DNA of 64,000 nt from positions 3,658,001-3,722,000 of the forward strand of contig NZ_CP178740.1 of assembly GCF_047324305.1 (NCBI RefSeq), in the 5' to 3' direction. Both the position numbers and the translations under genes were made by a program. The stretch comes from Acerihabitans sp047324305 (GTDB taxonomy: Bacteria > Pseudomonadota > Gammaproteobacteria > Enterobacterales > Enterobacteriaceae). This document shows, piece by piece, positions 8,452-17,842 of the stretch (position 1 is its first letter; every line of letters begins with the position of its first letter). The notes beneath the pieces are model-generated. The model saw only the letters and a program-made list of their open reading frames with translations. It was not told where the DNA came from and searched no databases.

Positions 8452-9354
8452 GTGAAAATAGCCATTTTATCCCGGGACGGCACCCTGTTTTCCTGCAGGC
8501 GACTGCGGGAAGCGGCCGAATTCCGACGTCATAGCGTGGATATCATCGATCCGCTCTCCTGCTATATGAACATCAATTGCGACGCGCCCGCCATTCATTA
8601 CCGCGGCAATCGCCTGGCGCATTACGATGCGGTTATCCCGCGGATCGGCACCGCCATCACCTTTTACGGCACCGCGGTCTTGCGCCAGTTTGAAATGCTG
8701 GGCAGCTATGCGCTCAACGGTTCTTCAGCCATTACCCGCGCCAGGGATAAACTGCATTCCCTTCAATTGCTGGCGAAAGAGGGCATCGATCTGCCGGTGA
8801 CGGGCTTTGCCGATTCCCCGGACGATACCGGCGATCTGATTGCCATGGTGGGCGGGGCGCCCCTGGTGGTGAAACTGGTGGAAGGCACTCAGGGCATCGG
8901 CGTGGTGCTGGCTGAAACATCCCAGGCCGCCAAGAGTGTTATCGACGCCTTTCGCGGCTTGAAGGCGCAGTTTCTGGTGCAGGAATATATTCAGGAGGCG
9001 AAAGGCTGCGATATCCGGTGCCTGGTGGTGGGCAACCGGGTGGTGGCGGCTATCGAACGCCAGGCCGAAGCGGGAGATTTCCGCTCCAATCTTCATCGGG
9101 GCGGTTCGGCCCGCAAAATTGTCATTACCCCCCGGGAGAGGGCGGTGGCCATCAAGGCGGTTAGCACTTTGGGGCTTGATGTGGCCGGCGTCGATATCCT
9201 GCGGGCGCGGCGCGGGCCCTTGGTGATGGAGGTCAATGCCTCGCCGGGCCTGGAAGGGGTGGAAACCGCCACCGGCACCGATATTGCCGGAATGATGATT
9301 GAATACATCGAACAGCACGGCCAGAAAATGTTAAAACCGGGCAATACCTTGTAA
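8452..9354 (+). CDS. rimK: Ribosomal protein S6 glutamate ligase RimK
   Basis: This 300-residue ATP-grasp enzyme adds glutamates to the C-terminus of ribosomal protein S6, affecting ribosome function. The N-terminal IAILSRDGTL and DPLSCYMNIN segments, the ATP-grasp core (VVKLVEGTQGIGVVLAE and VQEYIQEAKGCDIRCLVVG) and the metal-binding MEVNASPGLEG end are all present. Translation starts at GTG 8452, the same start codon I recall for E. coli rimK; the upstream ribosome site is weak. It is followed by ybjN, as in E. coli, but the nfsA gene that normally precedes it is absent. Confidence 0.95.
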   Translation: MKIAILSRDGTLFSCRRLREAAEFRRHSVDIIDPLSCYMNINCDAPAIHYRGNRLAHYDAVIPRIGTAITFYGTAVLRQFEMLGSYALNGSSAITRARDKLHSLQLLAKEGIDLPVTGFADSPDDTGDLIAMVGGAPLVVKLVEGTQGIGVVLAETSQAAKSVIDAFRGLKAQFLVQEYIQEAKGCDIRCLVVGNRVVAAIERQAEAGDFRSNLHRGGSARKIVITPRERAVAIKAVSTLGLDVAGVDILRARRGPLVMEVNASPGLEGVETATGTDIAGMMIEYIEQHGQKMLKPGNTL

Positions 9355-9623
9355 ATCCACCGTACCCGCGGCAAAAAGGGCATTTTCAGATTTTGTCCCG
9401 GGGGGCGGACATTGGTCTGACCTATGGTGATTAATGAGAAAGCTATCTATTAAAAATCAATATGATGTTGTTTGCCGCGCAATAGCGCGCCGCGCGCCGC
9501 TACGCCCGGATAACCGGCCGGGCCGACGGTTAAAATAATTTCCTGCGTTTGTCCATGGCACCTTTGACGATTATTCCGTAAGCTATGCCCCGTTTCGCAT
9601 TTTTCATTTAGAGGTTGGCCTTC

Positions 9624-10103
9624 ATGGATTCACTTGTTGTCCCGGATCTGGACATCCTTAGACGCTGGCTGGAAAAGCTCAGCCTGACGTTTTTCGAGTG
9701 TGACTCCTGCCAGGCGTTGCATCTGCCGCATATGCAAAATTTTGACGGCATCTTCGATGCCAAAGTTGATTTGGTCGATAACGTCATTTTATTTTCCGCC
9801 CTGGCGGAGGTGCGTCCCACCGCGCTGATAGCGCTGGTGGGGGATTTAAGTCAGATAAATGCCAGTTCGCTGACGGTGAAGGCCTTTATCGATATTCAGG
9901 ACGATAACTTGCCCAAGCTGGTGGCGTGCCAGGCGTTAAGCATTGAGGTGGGCGTGACCTTTGGTCAGTTTAAACATTTTATGCAGCAGTCCGAAGAACA
10001 GATTTCCATGCTGATTCTGGAAGCGCGTGCCAATGATTTGCTGTTTATTGACGGCGAAGAACAGCCCGCCGACGCCAAAAATACCCTTCCGGTTATCCAT
10101 TGA
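9624..10103 (+). CDS. ybjN: YbjN domain protein
   Basis: This 159-residue protein has the stretch LTFFECDSCQALHLPHMQNF followed by DGIFDAKVDL, nearly identical to E. coli YbjN. In E. coli that protein, when overproduced, suppresses temperature-sensitive coaA and affects motility and acid resistance; its fold resembles type III secretion chaperones and its molecular role is not settled. GAGGT at 9611-9615 sets the ATG at 9624 as start; a TTG at 9615 overlaps that site. It lies between rimK and potF, as expected. Confidence 0.92.
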   Translation: MDSLVVPDLDILRRWLEKLSLTFFECDSCQALHLPHMQNFDGIFDAKVDLVDNVILFSALAEVRPTALIALVGDLSQINASSLTVKAFIDIQDDNLPKLVACQALSIEVGVTFGQFKHFMQQSEEQISMLILEARANDLLFIDGEEQPADAKNTLPVIH

Positions 10104-10479
10104 TCTGCCGCCTGCCGCAGGCGGCGTGCCCTCCCGGTACCTTCCCATCATTTATGCTGTCGTTGCGCCCGCGCGAGCGCAGATCCTTTGTCATTTATGC
10201 GTCCAATACCAGATTTGTTCACTAATTAGTGAATAATTAATCGATTAAAGCCATTTTTTTTGCGGATCGCTGGCGTCGCAGTGGCGCTGCGGTTATGCTT
10301 GCGATGCTGCGCGTGATCCGTCGGACAACCGTTTTCATAACGTTATCTCCCCGCGCGCGTCCGAGGGGGATCGGCTATTCACGGTGCCGCCAACAGCCGC
10401 TGCGCTTATTTAAGCACTGTATACCGGCGACGTTATACAGAAATATCTTTTATTGACCGGGATTTGGAGGAAGCAACGG
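10104..10479. other. Intergenic region upstream of potF
   Basis: The first bases hold a perfect inverted repeat GCCGCCTGC/GCAGGCGGC (10107-10125), a likely 3' stem of ybjN without a T-tail. The remaining ~350 bases should carry the potF promoter; CTAATTAGTGAATAATTAATCG around 10220-10245 is the most AT-rich part. No ORF is credible here. Confidence 0.5.
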
Positions 10480-11592
10480 ATGTTCACCCAACGTAAAAAA
10501 TGGTTGTCGGGTATAGTTGCCGGCCTGCTGATGGCTGCGTCCGTCACCGCATCAGGTGCGGAACAAAAAACGCTGCATGTCTATAATTGGTCGGATTATA
10601 TTGCGCCGAACACCGTGCCGGATTTTGAAAAACAAACCGGCATAAAAGTCATCTATGATGTTTTCGACTCCAATGAAGTATTGGAGGGTAAACTGATGGC
10701 CGGCAGTACCGGCTTTGACGTGGTGGTGCCTTCCGCCAGTTTCCTGGAGCGACAGTTAACCGCCGGGGTATTCCAGCCTTTGGATAAAAGTAAACTGCCG
10801 AATTATAAAAATCTGGATCCGGAATTATTGAAACTTATCAGCCAGCACGATCCTGATAACAAATATGCCATTCCCTATATGTGGGCTACCACCGGCATTG
10901 CCTATAACGTCGATAAGGTCAAAGCCATTCTGGGCGCGGACGCGCCGGTAAACAGCTGGGATCTGGTGTTAAAACCGGAAAACCTGACGAAGCTGAAAAG
11001 CTGCGGCGTTTCATTCCTTGATGCGCCCTCGGAGATATTCGCCACCGTCCTCAATTACCTGGGCAAGGATCCGAACAGCGCCAACGCCGCGGATTATACC
11101 GGGCCGGCCACCGATCTGCTGTTAAAGCTGCGCCCCAGCATCCGTTATTTCCATTCCTCGCAATATATCAACGATTTGGCAAATGGGGACATTTGCGTTG
11201 CCATCGGCTGGGCCGGCGACGTGATGCAGGCGGCAAATCGCGCGAAGGAAGCGAAGAACGGCGTTCATATCGCCTATAGTATTCCTAAGGAAGGCGCGCT
11301 GGCGTTTTTTGACGTGCTGGCGATTCCGGCCGACGCCAAAAATACCGACGAGGCCTATCAGTTCCTTAATTTTCTGATGGACCCCCAGGTTATTGCCCAG
11401 GTCAGCAATCAGATATTCTATGCCAACGGCAATAAAGCGGCCACGCCGCTGGTCAATGAAGAGGTGCGCAATAATCCCGGCATTTATCCGCCGCCCGAGG
11501 TGCGCGCTAAATTATTTAGCCTTAAAGTTCAGCCGCCGCAAATAGACCGGGTTATCACCCGTGCCTGGACCAAGGTAAAAAGCGGCAAGTAA
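10480..11592 (+). CDS. potF: Putrescine-binding periplasmic protein PotF
   Basis: This 370-residue binding protein captures putrescine for the PotGHI importer. A signal peptide covers about residues 1-26 (MFTQRKKWLSGIVAG through ASGA). The mature part keeps the polyamine-site residues of the family, including LHVYNWSDYIAP, FDSNEVLEGK, MWATTGIAYN and AIGWAGDVMQA. The last substitutes M where E. coli has W in DVWQA, close to the ligand pocket. GGAGGAAG ahead of ATG 10480 decides the start. It is first in the potFGHI operon and is separated from potG by a stem-loop gap. Confidence 0.95.
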   Translation: MFTQRKKWLSGIVAGLLMAASVTASGAEQKTLHVYNWSDYIAPNTVPDFEKQTGIKVIYDVFDSNEVLEGKLMAGSTGFDVVVPSASFLERQLTAGVFQPLDKSKLPNYKNLDPELLKLISQHDPDNKYAIPYMWATTGIAYNVDKVKAILGADAPVNSWDLVLKPENLTKLKSCGVSFLDAPSEIFATVLNYLGKDPNSANAADYTGPATDLLLKLRPSIRYFHSSQYINDLANGDICVAIGWAGDVMQAANRAKEAKNGVHIAYSIPKEGALAFFDVLAIPADAKNTDEAYQFLNFLMDPQVIAQVSNQIFYANGNKAATPLVNEEVRNNPGIYPPPEVRAKLFSLKVQPPQIDRVITRAWTKVKSGK

Positions 11593-11625
11593 TCTGCCCG
11601 CCGCAGGGTTGACATTATGCTAACC

Positions 11626-11650
11626 AACAGGCGGTTTCATACCGCCTGTT
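11626..11650 (+). other. Stem-loop in the potF-potG gap
   Basis: AACAGGCGGT (11626-11635) pairs with ACCGCCTGTT (11641-11650) around TTCAT. It lies in the 118-base gap after the binding-protein gene, where such stems often protect the upstream message or partly terminate. Confidence 0.5.
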
Positions 11651-11710
11651 ATGCTATTTCAGAGACGGTAGACGATTAACGATTATCCGTTTCTTCTGTT
11701 CCGGAGAGTC

Positions 11711-12850
11711 ATGTCAGTGAACGATGCTATACCCCGCCCACAGCCCAAAACCCAGAAAATGGTAACGCCATTGCTGGAGATTCGTAATTTGACCAAAACC
11801 TTCGACGGCCAGTCGGCGGTCGATGATGTCAGTTTAACGATCTATAAAGGGGAAATGTTTGCTTTATTGGGCGCGTCAGGCTGTGGTAAATCCACGCTGC
11901 TGCGGATGCTGGCGGGCTTTGAACAACCCACCCATGGCCAGATTGTGCTCGACGGCCAGGACCTGTCCCATATGCCGCCGTATCAACGGCCCATTAATAT
12001 GATGTTCCAGTCCTATGCGCTGTTTCCGCATATGACGGTGGAACAGAATATTGCCTTCGGCTTGAAGCAGGATAAACTGCCGCGCGCCGAGATTAAGCAA
12101 CGCGTGGCGGAGATGCTGGCGATGGTGCATATGCAGGAATTCGCCGCCCGCAAGCCCCATCAGCTTTCCGGCGGCCAGCGCCAGCGCGTGGCGCTGGCGC
12201 GCAGCCTGGCTAAACGGCCAAAGCTATTGCTGCTTGACGAACCGATGGGCGCGCTGGATAAAAAATTACGCGACCGCATGCAGCTGGAAGTGGTGGATAT
12301 CCTGGAACGCGTCGGGGTGACCTGCGTGATGGTCACGCACGATCAGGAAGAGGCCATGACCATGGCCGGACGCATCGCCATTATGAACCGGGGCAAGTTT
12401 GTGCAAATCGGCGAGCCGGAAGAGATTTATGAGCATCCCAACAGCCGCTTCAGCGCCGAATTTATCGGTTCGGTCAATATGTTCGACGGCCTGCTGGTTG
12501 AGCGTCACGACGATGCGCTCATTATCCAAAGTCCCGGCCTGGTGCATCCGCTGCAGGTGAATTCCGATGTGTCGGTGGTTGACGGCGTGCCGGTGCATGT
12601 GGCGCTGCGGCCGGAAAAAATCATGCTGTGCGAGGAGGTGCCCGCGGACGGCTTTAACTTTGCCGTCGGCGAAGTGGTCAATATCGCCTATCTCGGCGAT
12701 CTCTCCATTTACCATGTGCTGCTGCAAAGCGGCCAGACCATCAGCGCGCAGCTGCAAAATGCGCACCGTTACCGAAAAGGCACGCCGACCTGGGGGGATG
12801 AAGTGCGTCTCTGTTGGGATGCGGACAGCTGTGTTGTGCTGACGGTATAG
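11711..12850 (+). CDS. potG: Putrescine ABC transporter ATP-binding protein PotG
   Basis: This 379-residue ATPase energises putrescine uptake. Walker A GASGCGKST is at residues 54-62, the signature LSGGQRQR at 152-159 and Walker B LLLLDEP at 172-178. The Q-loop reads MMFQSYALFPHMTV. A C-terminal OB-like (TOBE) regulatory domain follows from about residue 290. A CGGAGAG ribosome site precedes ATG 11711. Length matches E. coli PotG (377). It is followed 14 bases later by potH. Confidence 0.95.
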   Translation: MSVNDAIPRPQPKTQKMVTPLLEIRNLTKTFDGQSAVDDVSLTIYKGEMFALLGASGCGKSTLLRMLAGFEQPTHGQIVLDGQDLSHMPPYQRPINMMFQSYALFPHMTVEQNIAFGLKQDKLPRAEIKQRVAEMLAMVHMQEFAARKPHQLSGGQRQRVALARSLAKRPKLLLLDEPMGALDKKLRDRMQLEVVDILERVGVTCVMVTHDQEEAMTMAGRIAIMNRGKFVQIGEPEEIYEHPNSRFSAEFIGSVNMFDGLLVERHDDALIIQSPGLVHPLQVNSDVSVVDGVPVHVALRPEKIMLCEEVPADGFNFAVGEVVNIAYLGDLSIYHVLLQSGQTISAQLQNAHRYRKGTPTWGDEVRLCWDADSCVVLTV

Positions 12851-12864
12851 GACAGGGGAACATC

Positions 12865-13827
12865 ATGTCTGCATCTGACGAAAAATTACTGCCCCCGCCG
12901 GCCGTCGAGCGGGTCAACACCCCCCGCATCTTGACAAGGCTGCAGATGCGCCATGGGCGCAAGGCGGTGATTTTTCTGCCTTACCTGTGGCTGTTGCTGC
13001 TGTTTATGCTGCCGTTCCTGATTGTTTTCAAAATCAGCATGGCGGAGATGGCCCGGGCGATCCCGCCCTACACCGACCTGGTCAGCTGGCTCGACGGTAA
13101 GCTGGATATCTCGCTGAACCTGGCCAATTACCTGCAACTGCTGGACGATCCGCTGTATATCGAGGCGTATCTGCAATCACTGCAGGTCGCGGCCGTTTCC
13201 ACCTTTTTCTGCCTGCTGATAGGCTACCCGATGGCCTGGGCGGTGGCCCACAGTAAACCCTCGACGCGCAATATCCTGCTGTTGCTGGTTATCCTGCCGT
13301 CGTGGACGTCATTTTTAATCCGGGTCTACGCCTGGATGGGGATCCTGAAAAACAACGGTATTCTCAATAACGTCCTGCTGTGGCTCGGCGTTATCGATCA
13401 GCCGCTGGTGATCCTGCATACCAATCTGGCGGTATATATCGGAGTGGTCTATGCCTATCTGCCGTTTATGATCCTGCCCATTTATACCGCGCTGACGCGG
13501 CTGGATTATTCCCTGGTGGAGGCATCGCTCGATCTCGGCGCCCGGCCGATGAAAACCTTTTTCCAGGTGATTGTTCCCCTGACCAAAGGCGGCATTATCG
13601 CCGGCTCGATGCTGGTGTTTATTCCGGCGGTGGGCGAATACGTGATTCCAGAGCTGCTCGGAGGCCCCGACAGCATCATGATCGGGCGCATTTTATGGCA
13701 GGAATTTTTCAATAACCGCGATTGGCCGGTGGCGTCCGCGGTAGCGGTTATCATGCTGCTGCTGCTGATTGTGCCGATTATGTGGTTCCATAAACATCAG
13801 AATAAAACCCTGGGGGATCGGGCATGA
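12865..13827 (+). CDS. potH: Putrescine ABC transporter permease PotH
   Basis: This 320-residue permease has about six membrane helices. The ATPase-contact (EAA) loop reads VEASLDLGARPMKTFFQVIVPL near residue 230. The gene starts at ATG 12865 after AGGGGAA and shares four bases (ATGA) with potI, showing translational coupling. It forms a heterodimeric channel with PotI in the inner membrane. Confidence 0.94.
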   Translation: MSASDEKLLPPPAVERVNTPRILTRLQMRHGRKAVIFLPYLWLLLLFMLPFLIVFKISMAEMARAIPPYTDLVSWLDGKLDISLNLANYLQLLDDPLYIEAYLQSLQVAAVSTFFCLLIGYPMAWAVAHSKPSTRNILLLLVILPSWTSFLIRVYAWMGILKNNGILNNVLLWLGVIDQPLVILHTNLAVYIGVVYAYLPFMILPIYTALTRLDYSLVEASLDLGARPMKTFFQVIVPLTKGGIIAGSMLVFIPAVGEYVIPELLGGPDSIMIGRILWQEFFNNRDWPVASAVAVIMLLLLIVPIMWFHKHQNKTLGDRA

Positions 13828-14669
13828 ATACGCTACCTGTCGTGCGTTCGCCCTGGCGCATCGTGATTTTAATCACCGGGTTTACCTTTTTGTACGCCCC
13901 GATGCTGATGCTGGTCATCTACTCGTTCAACAGCTCGAAACTGGTCACGGTATGGGCCGGATGGTCGACGCAGTGGTATGGCGTCCTGGTCAATGACCAG
14001 GCGATGCTAAGCGCCGTGTCGCTCAGCCTGACGCTGGCGGCCGCCACCGCCACCATGGCGGTGATCCTGGGTACCCTGGCGGCGGTGGTGATCGTGCGTT
14101 TCGGCCGCTTTCGCGGCGCCAACGGGTTCGCCTTTATGCTGACCGCGCCGCTGGTGATGCCGGATGTGATAACCGGCCTGTCGCTGCTGCTGCTGTTCGT
14201 GGCGCTGGGGCACGCCATCGGCTGGCCGGCGGAGCGAGGCATGTTCACCATCTGGCTGGCGCACGTGACGTTTTGTACCGCCTACGTGGCGGTGGTGGTC
14301 AATTCCAGGCTGCGCGAGCTGGATGCCTCCATCGAGGAAGCCGCGCTGGATCTGGGCGCCACGCCCATCAAGGTGTTTTTTATTATAACGCTGCCGATGA
14401 TTGCCCCGGCCATAGTATCCGGCTGGCTGCTGGCCTTTACCCTGTCGCTCGATGATCTGGTCATCGCCAGTTTTGTCGCCGGTCCGGGGGCCACCACGTT
14501 GCCGATGCTGGTGTTCTCAAGCGTCAGGATGGGGGTAAATCCGGAAATCAATGCCCTGGCCACCATCATCCTGGGCGTGGTCGGCGTTATCGGCCTGATC
14601 GCCTGGTGGCTGATGTCCCGCGCTGAAAAGCAACGCCTGCGGGATCGCCAGCGGGCGGCCCGTGGCTGA
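13824..14669 (+). CDS. potI: Putrescine ABC transporter permease PotI
   Basis: This 281-residue permease partners PotH. It has about six hydrophobic segments, and its EAA loop reads IEEAALDLGATPIKVFFIITLPM. The SLDDLVIASFVAGPG stretch is typical of spermidine/putrescine permeases. Start overlap with potH (ATGA) and the matching length to E. coli PotI (281) leave little doubt. It ends the potFGHI operon; ybjO follows after 71 bases. Confidence 0.94.
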   Translation: MNTLPVVRSPWRIVILITGFTFLYAPMLMLVIYSFNSSKLVTVWAGWSTQWYGVLVNDQAMLSAVSLSLTLAAATATMAVILGTLAAVVIVRFGRFRGANGFAFMLTAPLVMPDVITGLSLLLLFVALGHAIGWPAERGMFTIWLAHVTFCTAYVAVVVNSRLRELDASIEEAALDLGATPIKVFFIITLPMIAPAIVSGWLLAFTLSLDDLVIASFVAGPGATTLPMLVFSSVRMGVNPEINALATIILGVVGVIGLIAWWLMSRAEKQRLRDRQRAARG

Positions 14670-14740
14670 TTGCGCAGATTACTGCTAGTCTTTATCCGTG
14701 TGCCGCTGTTTAATACGGCGTAATAACAAGGAGAAAGGCC

Positions 14741-15265
14741 ATGTCGGACATCCTGAGGGATGGCAATACGGGCCCGCTGCATTGGCGTATGCTAAAGCGC
14801 GCCGCGGCGGAACGGACGCGCTGGCGCGGTAATGTGCCGGTGGCGGTATTGGTCGCCGGCAGCGCCATCGTCGCCACCCGCTGCCTGGGCATGCTGATGT
14901 TGACCAGCAACCTGGGCGTGGAGGGGGTGCGCAGCTTTATCGAGACCAGCAGCCGCTCGTGGGATTTGACGCTGCTGTTTCTGGCAAGCCTAACGGTGCT
15001 GTTCGTCGAGTTGCGCTGCGGATTTGCGGTGATGCGCGGTCATTCCTGGGCGCGCTGGTATTTTGCCGGGTGCCAGGGCCTGAGCGCCGGCTATTTGTTC
15101 CTGGCCACCTGGAATGGTTTTTATCCTGAAATGTTCGCGCTGCCGGGCGCCAGCGCCGCGGAGATCTCCGGCGAACTGCTGATGCATAAACTGCCGGATA
15201 TGGTGATCGTGCTGCTGTTATTCGCGCCGATCTCCAGCCGGCGGTTTTTTAAACGCGGCCGGTGA
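14741..15265 (+). CDS. ybjO: Inner membrane protein YbjO (DUF2593)
   Basis: This 174-residue protein has about four hydrophobic helices (near residues 34-56, 75-95, 105-125 and 150-165). It is recognised as YbjO by position between potI and rlmC and by segments such as WARWYFAGCQ; function is unknown. AAGGAGAAAG precedes ATG 14741. In E. coli it also follows the pot operon and may be cotranscribed. Confidence 0.85.
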   Translation: MSDILRDGNTGPLHWRMLKRAAAERTRWRGNVPVAVLVAGSAIVATRCLGMLMLTSNLGVEGVRSFIETSSRSWDLTLLFLASLTVLFVELRCGFAVMRGHSWARWYFAGCQGLSAGYLFLATWNGFYPEMFALPGASAAEISGELLMHKLPDMVIVLLLFAPISSRRFFKRGR

Positions 15266-15320
15266 TTTTTACCTAAAACCGGTGGTACAATGCGCGCCCG
15301 TTTAACCGGCCAGAAAATCT

Positions 15321-16472
15321 ATGCATTGCGAACTCTTCAGCGCGGATCGATGCCATTCCTGCCAGTGGCTGGATAAGCCCTATGCGCAGCAGCTGGCGGA
15401 TAAACAGGCCGCCCTGGCCGGATTATTGTCGGCCATGCCCGTGGCGCAGTGGCTGGCGCCGGTGGCTTCGCCGCCCGCGGCGTTTCGCAATAAGGCGAAA
15501 ATGGTGGTAAGCGGCAGCGTAGAACGCCCGGTGCTAGGCATCATGGCGCGGGACGGAGAGCCGCTGGATCTCTGCGCCTGCCCGCTTTACCCCCCCACCT
15601 TCGCGCCGGTATTCGGCGTGCTTAAGCACGTTATCGCCCGCGCCGGCCTGACGCCTTATCACGTGGCGCGCCGGCGCGGCGAGTTAAAATTCCTGCTGTT
15701 GACCGAAAGCCGGCATGACGGCGGCATGATGCTGCGTTTCGTGCTGCGCTCGCAGGCCAAGCTGGACGCGCTGCGCGCCCAATTGCCCTGGCTGCGGGAG
15801 CGTGTGCCCCAGCTTCAGGTGATATCGGTGAATCTCCAGCCGGTGCATATGGCCATTCTTGAAGGTGAAACTGAAATCATCCTGACCGAGGATACCGCGC
15901 TGGCGGAACGGCTCAATGATGTGCCGCTGTTTATCCGCCCGCGCGGTTTTTTCCAGACCAACCCGTCGGTCGCCGCGCGCCTGTATGCCGCCGCCCGGCA
16001 GTGGGTCGGCGAACTGGAAATCAGCAGCCTGTGGGATTTGTTTTGTGGGGTGGGGGGGTTTGGTTTGCACTGCGCGCGCCCGAATATGCGCCTGACCGGC
16101 ATTGAAATCAGCGCCGAGGCGATAGCCAGCGCGCGCCAGTCGGCGCAGCTGATGGGGCTGACCCAGGTGATGTTCCAGGCGCTGGATTCCACCCAGTTCG
16201 CGCGCTCAAGGGCGGAGGTGCCGGATCTGGTGCTGGTCAACCCACCCCGGCGCGGCATTGGCGCGGATTTATGCCGCTATCTGGAGAGCATGGCGCCCCC
16301 GTATATTCTTTACTCCAGCTGCCAGGCGGAAAGCCTGGCCCGGGATCTGCAGGCCCTGCCGGCATACCGTATCGTCAAGGCGCAGTTATTTGATATGTTT
16401 GCGCATACCGCCCATTACGAGACGCTGGTTCTGCTGCAACGCATTCCCTCAGTTACGTCGTTCAAACCGTAA
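15321..16472 (+). CDS. rlmC: 23S rRNA (uracil-747-C5)-methyltransferase RlmC
   Basis: This 383-residue SAM-dependent enzyme makes m5U747 in 23S rRNA. Cysteines 3, 11, 14 and 87 are the expected [4Fe-4S] ligands. The SAM site is DLFCGVGGFGLHCA, and the PPRRGIG motif and catalytic C334 (SSCQ) follow. It differs from TrmA and RlmD in lacking a TRAM domain, like E. coli RumB/RlmC. Its 3' end overlaps the convergent artM gene by 24 bases; artJ, which lies between them in E. coli, is missing. Confidence 0.94.
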   Translation: MHCELFSADRCHSCQWLDKPYAQQLADKQAALAGLLSAMPVAQWLAPVASPPAAFRNKAKMVVSGSVERPVLGIMARDGEPLDLCACPLYPPTFAPVFGVLKHVIARAGLTPYHVARRRGELKFLLLTESRHDGGMMLRFVLRSQAKLDALRAQLPWLRERVPQLQVISVNLQPVHMAILEGETEIILTEDTALAERLNDVPLFIRPRGFFQTNPSVAARLYAAARQWVGELEISSLWDLFCGVGGFGLHCARPNMRLTGIEISAEAIASARQSAQLMGLTQVMFQALDSTQFARSRAEVPDLVLVNPPRRGIGADLCRYLESMAPPYILYSSCQAESLARDLQALPAYRIVKAQLFDMFAHTAHYETLVLLQRIPSVTSFKP

Positions 16473-17117
16473 CGCCCGATGCTCGATCAAACGCATCAGC
16501 AGGGTCAGCACGCCGTTAACGCACAGATAGATAATGCCTGCGGCGCCGAACACCATGACGTCGTAGGTGCGACCATACATTAACTGCCCATGGCCCATGA
16601 TATCCATCAGGGTAATGGTGTAGGCCAGCGAGGTACTTTTAAACACCAGCACCACTTCATTGGAGTAGGACGACAGCGCCCGCTTGATGGCGAACGGCAT
16701 CAATAAGCGCAGGGATTGCAGGCGCGACATGCCCAGCGCCGCGCATGACTGCCATTGTCCGGCGGGAATGGCGCGCATAGCGCCGGTAAAGAGCTGGGTG
16801 CTGTAGGCGGCGCTGTTAAGCGCCAGCGCCACCATGGCGCACAGCCATGGCTGCGAGACCAGCGCCCATAACCAGGGAATGGCGCGCAGGGCGGCGAATT
16901 GCCCGGGCCCGTAATAAATCAAAAATATCTGCACCAGCAGCGGCGTGCCGGTGAACAGGGTAATGTAGATTTTGATTAACGGCGTCAGCACCGGCGTCTT
17001 CAGGCTGATAACCAGGGTAAACAGCAGCGCCAGCAGCAAGGCTATGATGATGGCGCACAGCGTCAGCGTCAGGCTGGTGGGCAGCCCCTTCAGCAGTTCG
17101 GGCAGGTAGGCCAGCAT
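16449..17117 (-). CDS. artM: Arginine ABC transporter permease ArtM
   Basis: This 222-residue polar amino acid permease has about five helices. The EAA-type loop reads AIPAGQWQSCAALGMSRLQSLRLLMPFA. It forms the arginine channel with ArtQ. The start codon overlaps the artQ stop by one base (ATGA), so translation is coupled. It is the last gene of artPIQM, and its 3' end overlaps rlmC. Confidence 0.93.
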   Translation of the reverse strand: MLAYLPELLKGLPTSLTLTLCAIIIALLLALLFTLVISLKTPVLTPLIKIYITLFTGTPLLVQIFLIYYGPGQFAALRAIPWLWALVSQPWLCAMVALALNSAAYSTQLFTGAMRAIPAGQWQSCAALGMSRLQSLRLLMPFAIKRALSSYSNEVVLVFKSTSLAYTITLMDIMGHGQLMYGRTYDVMVFGAAGIIYLCVNGVLTLLMRLIEHRALRFERRN

Positions 17118-17833
17118 CAGGAATCCCTCGTCTCGAAACGGGTGGAACGGCGCTCGAACGCCCGCAGGATGATCTGGCTGAACAGGGTGATGACCAGATA
17201 CACCGCCGCCGCGACCAGGTACCAGGTAAACGGCTGCTGGGTGAAACTGACGATACTTTTGGTTTGCAGCATCAGGTCATTAACGCTTATCAACGACACC
17301 AGCGCGGTATCTTTCAACAGCACCAGCCATTGATTGCCCAGACCGGGCAGCGCATGGCGCCACATCTGCGGCATCACCAGGCGGAAAAAAACCGTGCTTT
17401 TTTTCATGCCCAGCGCCTGGCCCGACTCCCACTGTCCCTGCGGGATGGCTTTCAGCGCGCCGCGCAGCGTTTGCGAGGCATAGGCGGCATACAGCAACGC
17501 CAGGGCAATCACGCCGCAGACAAAGGGACTGACGTTAAAGTTATCAATCGGCAGGCGCACCGGAATACGCGCCGCAATCAGGTTGAGGCTAAAGCCGTCG
17601 GCAAGTATCACCAGCAGCTGCGAGGCGCCGAAATAAATAAACAGCACCACCAGAATTTCCGGCAGGCCGCGCAACAGCGTCACCACGGCGGTGCCGATAA
17701 GCCCCAGCCATCTCCAGCGGACGGATTCCCAGGCGGCAAAACACATCGCCAGAAACAGCCCGGCCACCAGCGCGCACAGCGCCAGGCCGACGGTGGTCCC
17801 GGCGGCGCTGGCTATGGGTTGAAGTTCATTCAT
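17117..17833 (-). CDS. artQ: Arginine ABC transporter permease ArtQ
   Basis: This 238-residue inner-membrane permease pairs with ArtM. The ATPase-contact loop AIPQGQWESGQALGMKKSTVFFRLVMPQMWRHALPGLGNQWLVL is intact and typical of the HisMQ family. It starts at ATG 17833, nine bases after the artI stop. Confidence 0.93.
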   Translation of the reverse strand: MNELQPIASAAGTTVGLALCALVAGLFLAMCFAAWESVRWRWLGLIGTAVVTLLRGLPEILVVLFIYFGASQLLVILADGFSLNLIAARIPVRLPIDNFNVSPFVCGVIALALLYAAYASQTLRGALKAIPQGQWESGQALGMKKSTVFFRLVMPQMWRHALPGLGNQWLVLLKDTALVSLISVNDLMLQTKSIVSFTQQPFTWYLVAAAVYLVITLFSQIILRAFERRSTRFETRDS

Positions 17834-17842
17834 GAAAGGCGA

